Assembly (NCBI RefSeq): GCF_030690345.1
Contig: NZ_JAUYGV010000008.1
Location: 188,433 to 252,432 of the forward strand
DNA: 64,000 nt
Source of the DNA: Rheinheimera sp.
GTDB taxonomy: Bacteria; Pseudomonadota; Gammaproteobacteria; Enterobacterales; Alteromonadaceae
Direction: 5' to 3'
The position numbers and the translations under genes are program-made. Of the stretch, positions 1 to 8,105 are shown in pieces (positions within the stretch are counted from its first letter, which is position 1; each line of letters opens with the position of its first letter). The notes beneath the pieces are model-generated. The model was not told the DNA's origin and did not search any database. It worked only from the letters and a program-made list of their open reading frames with translations.

Positions 1-290
1 CCGGTAGTCAGCGCCAGTTGTTGCAGCATCGGCAATGCCTGCTGCTGCAAACGCTGCGAGCTGAGCAAACTCAGGCCCATTTTAAACAGCTGGGCCCCCA
101 CCAGATAACGTTTGCCGTGCTTTTCCAGCACCTGCTCCTGGCACAGTGTTTGTAAAATACGAAATGCTGTGGTGCGCGGTACCGCTAAGCGCTGTTCCAG
201 TTCAGTTAAACTCAGGCCCTGGTCCGACTCTGTCACCAGCGACAGAATACGACAAGCATTGGCCAGATTGGGGATCACGTAGCTTACCAT
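1..290 (-). CDS. IclR-family transcriptional regulator (N-terminal part, runs off the left edge)
   Basis: Reading leftward from ATG at 288-290, the first 96 codons encode an IclR-type winged helix-turn-helix: a helix beginning NACRILSLV, a segment with SLTELEQRLAVPRTTAFRIL as recognition region, then the wing. The effector domain lies outside the window. A perfect Shine-Dalgarno (AGGAGGT) sits 5 bases before the ATG. The gene follows dctM by 25 bases on the same strand, so it is probably the last gene of the kduD-kduI-dctPQM operon. IclR proteins such as KdgR control pectin and uronate genes in enterobacteria, which makes a local KdgR-like role plausible. That role is inference. Confidence 0.85.
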   Translation of the reverse strand, partial: MVSYVIPNLANACRILSLVTESDQGLSLTELEQRLAVPRTTAFRILQTLCQEQVLEKHGKRYLVGAQLFKMGLSLLSSQRLQQQALPMLQQLALTT

Positions 291-315
291 CGGTTACCTC
301 CTGAGTTTACCAACA

Positions 316-1611
316 TTAAAAGCCAAACTGGGCCGGCAGCCATTCACTGATCGCCGGCACATAGGTTACCAACATCAGCACGACAAACATCGCCAGATAT
401 AACGGCATTAATGGCCGGATAATGGACTCGAGCTTAGTTTTAGCAATAGCACAGCTGACAAACAGCACGCTGCCCACCGGTGGTGACACCAGGCCAATGG
501 ATAAGTTAAGCACCATCATAATGCCGAAATGCAGCGGGCTCATGCCCAGTTCTACTGCCACCGGCAGAAAAATCGGCGTAAAAATCAGCACCGCCGGCGT
601 CATATCCATAAAAGCGCCGACCAGCAGTAAGATCAGGTTAATCATCAGCAAAATCAGCAATGGGTTATCACTGAGTGCCAGCATGCCTGCACTGATGGCC
701 TGTGGAATTTGCTCGTAAGATAAAATCCACGACATCGCCGACGAGGTGGCAATCAGCGCCAGCACAATGGCGGTGGTTTCAGCCGCTTTCATTAAAATAG
801 CCGGCAGCTCAGTGGTGTTAACTTCGCGGTAAATACCTACCGCTAATATCAGTGAATACACCACCGCAATAGCGCCGGCCTCAGTGGCAGTAAATACGCC
901 GCTGACAATGCCGCCGATAACGAGGAAAATCATAAACAGGCTGGGCAAGGCTGCCGCCACTTTTTGTACCACCAGTTTCAGCGGTAACCGCGCCCCCACC
1001 GGATAGCCCTTTAGCTTGGCGTAACCGGCACACACCAGCATCAGCGACACCCCCAGCAAAATACCCGGCAGATAACCGGCAATAAACAGTGCCGCTATCG
1101 ACACCCCGCCACTGGCAATGGCATACACAATTAAAATATTGCTTGGCGGAATAAGCATGCCGGTGGTGGCCGCTGCGGCTGTTACGGCCGCACTGTAATT
1201 CACGTCGTAACCCTGTTTTTTCATCTCCGGCAGCATAAAGCTGCCAATCGCCGAGGTAGCCGCCACCGCAGAGCCGGAAATAGCGCCAAAAAACATACAG
1301 GACACTACATTCACCAGTGCCAGGCCGCCCGGCAGCATACCCACCAGCGCCATCGCGCATTCGATTAAACGTTTGGCAATGCCGCCGCGGCCCATAATAA
1401 GCCCGGACAAGACAAAAAACGGGATCGCCAGCAGCGCAAAGCTGTTAATACCACCGGCCATGCGCTGTGCCATCGTCGTCACTGCCGGCATAAAATCTAC
1501 GCTTAGCAGCATGGTGGCCAAGGTAGCTAAACCAATACAAAATGAAATAGGTACGTTTAGCAGTAATAAGCCGAAAAATACCAGCAACAAAACCAGAATG
1601 GCCATTTCCAT
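316..1611 (-). CDS. dctM: TRAP transporter large permease (DctM family)
   Basis: 431 residues, the usual length for a DctM/SiaM-type subunit, made almost entirely of hydrophobic segments (about 12 membrane spans). The PPSN motif near residue 150 and the SPPVG motif near 380 are typical of this family. It forms the sodium- or proton-driven channel of a tripartite ATP-independent periplasmic transporter in the inner membrane. The start overlaps the stop of dctQ (ATGA), so the two are translationally coupled. Because the operon also holds kduI and kduD, the likely cargo is an unsaturated or keto-uronate from pectin breakdown. The substrate is inferred from context only. Confidence 0.93.
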   Translation of the reverse strand: MEMAILVLLLVFFGLLLLNVPISFCIGLATLATMLLSVDFMPAVTTMAQRMAGGINSFALLAIPFFVLSGLIMGRGGIAKRLIECAMALVGMLPGGLALVNVVSCMFFGAISGSAVAATSAIGSFMLPEMKKQGYDVNYSAAVTAAAATTGMLIPPSNILIVYAIASGGVSIAALFIAGYLPGILLGVSLMLVCAGYAKLKGYPVGARLPLKLVVQKVAAALPSLFMIFLVIGGIVSGVFTATEAGAIAVVYSLILAVGIYREVNTTELPAILMKAAETTAIVLALIATSSAMSWILSYEQIPQAISAGMLALSDNPLLILLMINLILLLVGAFMDMTPAVLIFTPIFLPVAVELGMSPLHFGIMMVLNLSIGLVSPPVGSVLFVSCAIAKTKLESIIRPLMPLYLAMFVVLMLVTYVPAISEWLPAQFGF

Positions 1612-2111
1612 CAGTGCATCCCCTCAACCTGCTGCATCGGCTTATGCACCAGCATAAAGTACAGCTGGCACACGCCATAAAACGCAATCAGCAGCCCGGA
1701 TAACGGCAGTACCGTGTAGATATAGGCCATCTTAATATTCAGCGCAGCCGACATCTGGTTCAGCTCCCACGTCAGCGCCACCAGATTACCGCCGCCTATC
1801 ACCATTACGGCGATAGCGAAAATTACCACCGCAGCCGTCAGCACCATCGCTAAGCGTCGTTGTATTGCCGGCGCAAATTTTTGCGTTACGATATCTAACC
1901 CCAAATGCACCCCGGTGCGATACGCAAAGGCTGCCCCTACCATACCAATCCAAATCAGTAAGGTGCGCGACAACTCTTCGGTAATGGAACTGGGCGCATT
2001 TAACACGTAGCGAGACACCACCTGCCAGCACACCACCACTACAATGCCGGCCATTAACGACGCCAGAAACCACTTCAATACGCTATCAACCCAATGCACT
2101 AACTTAGTCAT
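1611..2111 (-). CDS. dctQ: TRAP transporter small permease (DctQ family)
   Basis: 166 residues with four predicted membrane spans and the family signature around residues 50-65 (SITEELSRTLLIW-like). It is the small membrane subunit that partners DctM. An upstream in-frame ATG at 2144 exists, but the ATG at 2111 is preferred: it overlaps the stop of dctP in an ATGACTAA arrangement and gives the normal DctQ length, beginning MTKLVHWVD. It is coupled on both sides within the dctPQM block. Confidence 0.92.
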   Translation of the reverse strand: MTKLVHWVDSVLKWFLASLMAGIVVVVCWQVVSRYVLNAPSSITEELSRTLLIWIGMVGAAFAYRTGVHLGLDIVTQKFAPAIQRRLAMVLTAAVVIFAIAVMVIGGGNLVALTWELNQMSAALNIKMAYIYTVLPLSGLLIAFYGVCQLYFMLVHKPMQQVEGMH

Positions 2112-3111
2112 GGCTTTGCTCCATTTGCGCGCCCACTTCGGCAATTTGCTGCAATAAAGGCCCGATATCGGTTTGCTGCAAGCTTTGATGAAATGGCGCT
2201 ACAGCGTCACGAAACGGCTGTTTATCCGGGTAAATCACCGTGACACCGGCGGCTTTTACCGCTGCTAAAGCATCATCAGAAACCTGCTGCCAGGCGGCAC
2301 GCTGATAGGCTATAGAATCGTTGGCGGCCTGTTGCAGCCACTGCTGCTGCTGTGGGTTTAAACTCTTCCACACCGGCAGGCTGACAATCAGCACATCCGG
2401 CACCGCGGTGTGTTCATCCAGGGTGTAGTATTTGCTCAGCTCATAATGGCGCGATAAGTAAAAACTCGGTGGGTTATTCTCGGCGCCATCTACTACGCCC
2501 TGCTGCAGCGCGGTGTATAGCTCGCCCCAATCTACCGGCGTGGCGGCACCGCCCAGCTCCTCCACCATCCGCACCGCAGTTTGGCTGGCCAGCACGCGGA
2601 ATTTTTTGCCACGTAAATCAGCCGGGGTATGAATTTCCGTATTGGTAGAGTAAAAACTGCGGCTGCCGGCATCATAGTAACCCAAGCCAAGTAAGCGCGC
2701 CGGCTGCAACGCCATTAATAACTCTGTGCCGGTTTTGCCGTTTAATATCTGCCACAGGTGGGCATTGTCGTTAAAAATATAGGGCACGCTGAATACGCGC
2801 ATTTGCGGTACAAAGCTTTCCACCGAACTGGCCGATACTTTGGTCATTGCCAAACTGCCGATTTGCAGCAGCTCAACTAATTCGCGTTCATTGCCAAGCT
2901 GGCCGCCGCTGTAGATCTCTATTTGCATAGTGCCGTTAGAATAGTGCTCAAGGCGTTCGCCCATCAGTACCATGGCTTTGTGCACCACATGTTGCTGATC
3001 CAGCGCATGTGCCAGCCGTAAGGTGGTAACCTCCTGCTGAGGCTTGCAGCCTGCCAGCAGCGCAATGCTGGCCAGCAGCATGGCGCAAGCCTGCCGGGTG
3101 AAATTTTTCAT
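2104..3111 (-). CDS. dctP: TRAP transporter substrate-binding protein (DctP family), predicted lipoprotein
   Basis: 335 residues from the ATG at 3111, starting MKNFTRQ. An upstream in-frame ATG would put nine residues before the signal peptide and is less likely. The signal ends in a lipobox (ALLAGC), so the mature protein may be lipid-anchored, which is less common for DctP proteins than free secretion. DctP features include the region near residue 155-175 (GSRSFYSTNTEI, TPADLRGKKFRV) that contributes the conserved arginine binding the substrate carboxylate. It captures an organic acid in the periplasm for DctQM. Downstream of kduI, it most likely binds a pectin-derived uronate. Confidence 0.92.
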   Translation of the reverse strand: MKNFTRQACAMLLASIALLAGCKPQQEVTTLRLAHALDQQHVVHKAMVLMGERLEHYSNGTMQIEIYSGGQLGNERELVELLQIGSLAMTKVSASSVESFVPQMRVFSVPYIFNDNAHLWQILNGKTGTELLMALQPARLLGLGYYDAGSRSFYSTNTEIHTPADLRGKKFRVLASQTAVRMVEELGGAATPVDWGELYTALQQGVVDGAENNPPSFYLSRHYELSKYYTLDEHTAVPDVLIVSLPVWKSLNPQQQQWLQQAANDSIAYQRAAWQQVSDDALAAVKAAGVTVIYPDKQPFRDAVAPFHQSLQQTDIGPLLQQIAEVGAQMEQSHD

Positions 3112-3133
3112 AACTCGTCCTACCCTGTTGAGT

Positions 3134-3179
3134 GGCATGTCTTATTGCATGCCTTTACTTAATGCCTGCCAATGGCAGG
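3134..3179. other. two small hairpins between kduI and dctP
   Basis: GGCATG (3134) pairs with CATGCC (3153), and CCTGCC (3165-3170) pairs with GGCAGG (3174-3179) around a three-base loop. Neither has a T-tract on the leftward strand, so these look like intercistronic RNA processing or stabilising structures rather than terminators. They lie in the 82-base gap that separates kduI from the TRAP genes. Confidence 0.4.
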
Positions 3180-3193
3180 TGCGTATTCAGGTA

Positions 3194-4036
3194 TTACTTC
3201 ATTGCACTGGCCGGGAATTTATCCATATCGTGGTAATCCAGGTTCTCACCGGCCATGCCCCAGATAAAGGCATAGTTACTGGTGCCACAGCCACTGTGAA
3301 TAGACCAGGCCGGCGATACTACGGCTTGCTCATTGGCGACCCAAATATGCCGGGTTTGCTGCGGTTGGCCCATAAAATGGCACACCCGCTGCTCATCCCC
3401 GAGGTTAAAATAGAAATAAGCCTCCATCCGGCGGTCATGCTGGTGCGCCGGCATGGTGTTCCACACACTGCCGGGTTTCAGCACCGTTAAGCCCATTTGC
3501 AACTGACAAGTTTCAACCACGTCATTAATCATCAGTTGGTGAATCGCCCGCTCGTTCGAGGTTTCCAACGCGCCCATCTGCAGCACAGTGCAGTTATCCA
3601 TAGTCAGATGTTTAGTCGGGTACGCATGATGCGCCGGAGCTGAGTTTAAATAGAATTTCGCCGGCGTTGCGCTATCAGCGCTGTGGAAGCTGACCTCACG
3701 TGCGCCCATCCCCACATATAGTGCTTCAGTGTTTTTCAGCTCGTAATCCGTGCCATCAACCGTTACTTTACCCGTGCCACCCACGTTGATAATGCCCAGC
3801 TCACGGCGCTGCAGAAAATATTGCGCTTTAAGTGGCTCCGGTGCGTCAAGCTTAACCGCAGCCTTTACCGGCACGGCGCTGCCGACAATCACCCGCTCGT
3901 AGTGGGTATAACACAGTACCAGCTTGTCAGCCTGCATCAGGTTGTCTACCAAAAAATGCTGGCGCAGCTCGTCAGTATCGTAGTGTTTTACGTCATCCGG
4001 ATGGGTCGGGTAACGGCTTTCAAATAAAACAGTCAT
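3194..4036 (-). CDS. kduI: 5-dehydro-4-deoxy-D-glucuronate isomerase (KduI)
   Basis: 280 residues, matching the usual length. KduI converts 5-keto-4-deoxyuronate (DKI), the spontaneous product of unsaturated galacturonate, into 2,5-diketo-3-deoxygluconate in the cytoplasm. The zinc-binding cupin motif is visible: H198, H200 and E205 (AHQHDRRMEAYFYF region), equivalent to the metal ligands of E. coli KduI. A GAGG ribosome site precedes the ATG by 6 bases. It lies 27 bases after kduD and before the TRAP genes, so transport and isomerisation are co-expressed. Confidence 0.97.
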   Translation of the reverse strand: MTVLFESRYPTHPDDVKHYDTDELRQHFLVDNLMQADKLVLCYTHYERVIVGSAVPVKAAVKLDAPEPLKAQYFLQRRELGIINVGGTGKVTVDGTDYELKNTEALYVGMGAREVSFHSADSATPAKFYLNSAPAHHAYPTKHLTMDNCTVLQMGALETSNERAIHQLMINDVVETCQLQMGLTVLKPGSVWNTMPAHQHDRRMEAYFYFNLGDEQRVCHFMGQPQQTRHIWVANEQAVVSPAWSIHSGCGTSNYAFIWGMAGENLDYHDMDKFPASAMK

Positions 4037-4063
4037 AAAAACCTCAGTTAAAAGTAAAATGTG

Positions 4064-4822
4064 TCAGCGCGCCAGCCAGCCGCCATCTACCGCAAGTACA
4101 TGGCCATTGACATAGTTAGCCGCATTGGACGCCAAGAATACTGCTGCACCGGCTAAGTCTTCCGGCTCGCCCCAGCGACCGGCCGGGATCCGCGCTGTAA
4201 TAGCCGCGTTACGCTCCGTATCCGCCTGCAGTGCAGCCGTGTTGTCGGTACTGAAATAGCCGGGCGCAATGGCGTTAACCTGAATATTATGTTGCGCCCA
4301 TTCGTTGGCCAGCGCCTTGGTGACACCGGCAATAGCATGTTTGCTGGCGGTATAGGCCGGCACGGTAATACCGCCGCTGTAAGATAACATCGAGGCGATA
4401 TTAATAATTTTGCCCTGCTTACGCTTAATCATCTCAGCGCCCAGGCGTTGGCTCAGTAAAAACGCTGCATCTAAATTCACTGCTATTACTTTATGCCATT
4501 CGTTCATCGGAAACTGGTGCGCCGGGGCGCGAAAAATAGTGCCGCCGCAATTCACCAGAATATGCACCGGCCCTTGTGCCAGCGCTTGCTGCGCCAATTG
4601 CTCTACTGCCGCTTCGTTACTTAAATCGGCCGCCAGCGCGCTGGCTGTGCCGCCGGCACTGTTAATAGCCGCCACGGTGTCACTACTGCCGTCCGCAGTT
4701 GAACTGGCACACAATACGCTGGCGCCGGCCTCTGCCAATGCCACCGCTATTGCCCGGCCTAAACCGCGACTGGCGCCGGTGACTAAAGCGGTCTGTCCTG
4801 CCAGTGAAAATAAGCTTGCCAT
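4064..4822 (-). CDS. kduD: 2-dehydro-3-deoxy-D-gluconate 5-dehydrogenase (KduD), SDR family
   Basis: 252 residues, a classical short-chain dehydrogenase/reductase. The glycine-rich nucleotide motif TGASRGLG is at residues 15-22, and the catalytic YTASK tetrad segment lies near residue 156, followed by NAIAPGYF. KduD reduces 2,5-diketo-3-deoxygluconate (the KduI product) to KDG, which then feeds KdgK/KdgA; neither of those genes is in this window. It is first in the leftward operon, with an AGGAG ribosome site 7 bases from the ATG. A perfect 8-base inverted repeat 42 bases upstream of its start is a likely operator. Confidence 0.95.
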   Translation of the reverse strand: MASLFSLAGQTALVTGASRGLGRAIAVALAEAGASVLCASSTADGSSDTVAAINSAGGTASALAADLSNEAAVEQLAQQALAQGPVHILVNCGGTIFRAPAHQFPMNEWHKVIAVNLDAAFLLSQRLGAEMIKRKQGKIINIASMLSYSGGITVPAYTASKHAIAGVTKALANEWAQHNIQVNAIAPGYFSTDNTAALQADTERNAAITARIPAGRWGEPEDLAGAAVFLASNAANYVNGHVLAVDGGWLAR

Positions 4823-4863
4823 AGGGCTCTCCTGTTAGCTCGTTTAGCTTGCTGCAGCAATAG

Positions 4864-4886
4864 AATTGTTCAAATATGGAACAATT
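4864..4886. promoter_or_regulatory. palindromic operator candidate upstream of kduD
   Basis: AATTGTTC (4864-4871) and GAACAATT (4879-4886) form a perfect 8-base inverted repeat around a 7-base AT-rich spacer. The site lies 42 bases before the kduD ATG, where a repressor of the kdu-dct operon would sit. The operon's own IclR-type regulator is the obvious candidate binder. The pairing is seen directly; the binding protein is inferred. Confidence 0.55.
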
Positions 4887-5017
4887 TAAAAAATCAAAAT
4901 CCGCAACAAACCTTTAAAATCATAAACTTAATCAAAAGTGACATAATTCAGTTACAAATTACACCGATTTAACCTCTATCAATAATTGACAGATTTTAGT
5001 TGATGGTGTTAGCTTTT

Positions 5018-5064
5018 TGCCATCGGTGGCACAAAATTGCAAGTTTTTTTTGCCACCGGTAGAC
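5018..5064. promoter_or_regulatory. LacI-family-like operator plus an imperfect second copy, upstream of the TonB receptor gene
   Basis: TGCCATCGGTGGCA at 5018-5031 fits the general LacI-family half-site pattern (TG..A.CG.T..CA). A related sequence, TGCCACCGGTAGAC, follows at 5051-5064, 33 bases centre to centre. Both are preceded by a run of T and followed by ACAAA-like sequence, so the two 20-base units form an imperfect direct repeat. They also contain CGGTGGCA/TGCCACCG, which can pair as a hairpin. The site could control the receptor gene at 5194. No LacI-family gene is in the window. Confidence 0.45.
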
Positions 5065-5193
5065 AAAGCATATAAGCTGAATACAAAACAAGCAAATCGA
5101 CAGGGAGCAGCAAGCTTTGCTCCGTAAAAACACTTAAGGCCCGGCATGACCCGGGCTACGACAACAAGTCAATTCAGGACGAGGTGAACACAG

Positions 5194-7980
5194 ATGGCTT
5201 ATCGCAATACACAATTTCGCCCGACTAAACTGGTACGGGCGCTTACCCTGGCCGGTTTAGCAACAATTCTCGGCGCGGCGCCGGCACTGCAGGCGCAACA
5301 AGCCGAGCAGAAAACTCCGGCACAAGTGCAGGAAGAAGATATCGAAGTGATCACCGTCACCGGTGGCTTTCGCGGCAGTTTAGCCAGCGCGTTGAACCAA
5401 AAGCGTTTTGAAACCGGCTCTACCGACACTATTAAAGCAGAAGATATCGCCGACTTTCCGGATCTAAACTTAGCAGAATCATTACAGCGCATTCCGGGCG
5501 TGGCGATAAGCCGTGCCGCCGGTGAAGGCCGGCAAATCTCGGTACGTGGCTTAGGCCCGGATTTTACCCGGGTACGTATTAACGGTATGGAAGCCCAATC
5601 GACCAGCGGCGGTACCGACCAAATTGGCGGCGCGAACCGTGGCCGTGGCTTTGACTTTAATACTTTCTCATCGGATTTATTCAGCGAACTGACCGTACGT
5701 AAAACAGCGTCGGCTAACGTAGAGGAAGGCTCACTCGGCGCCACAGTAGACCTGCGCACCGCGCGGCCGTTTGATTATGACGGCTTAACCTTTGCTGCCA
5801 ACGTGCAGGCCGGTTACAACGATTTATCCGAAGAAGTGGATCCTAAAGCGTCGTTTTTAGTCAGTAATATTTTTGCTGATGGTAAATTTGGTGCCTTGTT
5901 CTCACTGGCGATGTCCGAGCGTAATGTCAAAGATGAAGGCGCCAGTACAGTACGTTGGAATAACGTTAACGACTTCGGTAGTTATCAGGGTATCACCGAC
6001 TTAGAAAATGAAGATTTAGCCGCCATCAACGAAGGGTTCCGCCCACGTTTACCGCGCTATGACTCTTACAGCCATAATGTAAAACGCACCGGTGCCGCAG
6101 CAGCGTTTGAATTCCGCCCCAGTATGGAAACCAGGTTTAATCTGGATATTTTGTATTCCAAAGACGATTCAACCCGTAATGAAGTGTTTACCCAAGGCAT
6201 ACTCAACGGCAACGGCCAGACCGGGGCAATGAATGTACTGGATTACGAAATTGATGACAGCAACACGGTAACCTACGCTGCGTTTGAAAATGCCACTGTG
6301 CGTAACGAAAACCGCTACGACGAGCTGGGTACCGAGTTTTTGCAATTTAGTTTAAGCGGCCAGCATCAGCTGACTGATAACCTGAAAATTGACGCCATGA
6401 TTGGCCGCGCCAAATCAGAATTTGATAACCCGGTGCAAACTACAGTGGTGATGCAAAAAACCGGTGTCGATTTCAGCTACGACTATCGCGGAGGCAAGCG
6501 TCAGGCACCGGAATTATTGTTTGGTAGCGGCGTGTATGAGACGGATGACTGGACTATCAACAGCGTACGCTTACGTCCGCTGGGCGCAGAAAACACCTTT
6601 GATAATGCTGCCCTGAATCTGGAGTATGTGCTGAGCGAAAGCCTGACGCTGCGCGGTGGCCTGCACTATAAAACCTTTGAATTTGAAACCCGTGAAGCAC
6701 GTTTAAGTAGTGAGGGTGGATTACCCGGCGTAGAAGGCACAGTGCCTATGCCGGAAAACCTTATTATGCAGTATAACTCCGGCTTAGGCTCACAAGGCGC
6801 TTGGCTGGTACCGGATTTAAATGCTTTTGCATCTGAATATGGTATTTACAGCAACACCGATCCTTTTGTAGTTAGCATAGAAAACCGCCGCGTAGATAAC
6901 TATTCCGCTGAAGAGAAAACCTTAGGCGCCTATCTGCAACTGGCGTTTGAAACGGAAGTCGGCGATACCGTGATTCGTGGTGATGTTGGCGGCCGTTATG
7001 TTAAAACCGATCAATCTTCTACTGCCTTTGCAAATCTTGGCGGCACCCAAACCCTGGTTACAGCCAAACACGACTATAACGACTTTTTGCCGTCATTAAA
7101 CCTGGTATTTGAACCCTTAGAAGATGTGATTATCCGCTTTGGTTATGCCGAAGTAATGGCCCGTGCCGGTTTAGGTAGCCTGCGCCCTAACGTGTCGGTA
7201 TCCGTATCCGGCGGCTCACGCAGTGTTAGTGGTGGTAACCCGACACTGGAGCCTACCAAAGCCAAAACCTATGACTTAGGCTTAGAGCTTTATTTTGACA
7301 ATGAGTCACTGCTGGGTGTAGCGGTATTCCGTAAAGATATCGACAGCTATGTGCAGGGCCTGCGCGAAACCAAGCTGTTTACCGAAACCGGTTTACCGAC
7401 TCAGGCGGCGATTGATGCCTGTAATGCCGGCCCGGGCTATGGCGTAGACTGTAATGAAAACCTGGAGTGGCAAACCAATACGCCGTTAAATGGCCCGGGC
7501 GGTAACCTGTATGGCTTTGAAGTGCAATACCAGATGCCATTTACCTTTCTGCCGGAAGGCTGGGATCGTTTTGGCTTTATCGGTAACTTTACTTACGTAA
7601 AAGCCCAGCTTGATTACGTAAATGCCGACGGCCAAATTCTGGCCACCCGTGACCTGCAGGGTTTATCAGAAAATACACGTAGCGCCACCCTGTACTACGA
7701 GGATGATAAGTTCAGCGCCCGCGTATCACTAACCGACCGTTCAGAATATCTGACTAACGCTATTGGTCGTGATAACAATGATATGGAAGGCACCAACGCC
7801 ACCCGTAATATCGATGCGGCACTGTCATACCAACTGACAGATAAATGGAAAGTCAGCCTTGAAGCGCTTAACCTGACCGACGAAGTAGATGATCAATGGG
7901 TTGATTCCAGCGGTAACCGCTTAACCTACTACCATGCTACCGGCCGTCAGTACTACTTAGGCGCCCAGTACAAGTTCTGA
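5194..7980 (+). CDS. TonB-dependent outer-membrane receptor, likely for pectin oligosaccharides
   Basis: 928 residues. A signal peptide ends near residue 35 (ALQAQQ), followed by a TonB box-like EVITVTG at about residues 52-58, a plug domain (about 70-200, with RIPGVAISR and QISVRGLGPDFTRV) and a C-terminal beta-barrel ending in phenylalanine (GAQYKF), as expected for outer-membrane assembly. The plug resembles the receptor subfamily common in Xanthomonas and Alteromonadales carbohydrate loci. It is transcribed divergently from kduD, and its stop is followed by a strong terminator. The neighbouring enzymes point to pectin or rhamnogalacturonan fragments as cargo; the exact ligand cannot be read from sequence. 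Confidence 0.93.
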   Translation: MAYRNTQFRPTKLVRALTLAGLATILGAAPALQAQQAEQKTPAQVQEEDIEVITVTGGFRGSLASALNQKRFETGSTDTIKAEDIADFPDLNLAESLQRIPGVAISRAAGEGRQISVRGLGPDFTRVRINGMEAQSTSGGTDQIGGANRGRGFDFNTFSSDLFSELTVRKTASANVEEGSLGATVDLRTARPFDYDGLTFAANVQAGYNDLSEEVDPKASFLVSNIFADGKFGALFSLAMSERNVKDEGASTVRWNNVNDFGSYQGITDLENEDLAAINEGFRPRLPRYDSYSHNVKRTGAAAAFEFRPSMETRFNLDILYSKDDSTRNEVFTQGILNGNGQTGAMNVLDYEIDDSNTVTYAAFENATVRNENRYDELGTEFLQFSLSGQHQLTDNLKIDAMIGRAKSEFDNPVQTTVVMQKTGVDFSYDYRGGKRQAPELLFGSGVYETDDWTINSVRLRPLGAENTFDNAALNLEYVLSESLTLRGGLHYKTFEFETREARLSSEGGLPGVEGTVPMPENLIMQYNSGLGSQGAWLVPDLNAFASEYGIYSNTDPFVVSIENRRVDNYSAEEKTLGAYLQLAFETEVGDTVIRGDVGGRYVKTDQSSTAFANLGGTQTLVTAKHDYNDFLPSLNLVFEPLEDVIIRFGYAEVMARAGLGSLRPNVSVSVSGGSRSVSGGNPTLEPTKAKTYDLGLELYFDNESLLGVAVFRKDIDSYVQGLRETKLFTETGLPTQAAIDACNAGPGYGVDCNENLEWQTNTPLNGPGGNLYGFEVQYQMPFTFLPEGWDRFGFIGNFTYVKAQLDYVNADGQILATRDLQGLSENTRSATLYYEDDKFSARVSLTDRSEYLTNAIGRDNNDMEGTNATRNIDAALSYQLTDKWKVSLEALNLTDEVDDQWVDSSGNRLTYYHATGRQYYLGAQYKF

Positions 7981-7998
7981 GCTGAACCTTGATATAGC

Positions 7999-8030
7999 CA
8001 CTGCTATGCTCCGGCATAGCAGTGTTGTTT
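7999..8030 (+). terminator. rho-independent terminator after the TonB receptor gene
   Basis: CACTGCTATGC (7999-8009) and GCATAGCAGTG (8014-8024) form a perfect 11-base stem with a four-base loop, followed by TTGTTT. It lies 20 bases after the receptor stop and separates it from the GH105 gene. Confidence 0.85.
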
Positions 8031-8105
8031 CTCCCGCAAAACGCTGAGCCACGGAAGGCCGGTTTTATTTAGTATGGACGAACGAATTGTAATAACAGGT
8101 ATTTT

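Noticed and set aside
4959-5147. 62-codon minus-strand frame in the kduD/TonB-receptor gap
   Set aside because: It covers the operator repeats and has no ribosome site or family pattern.
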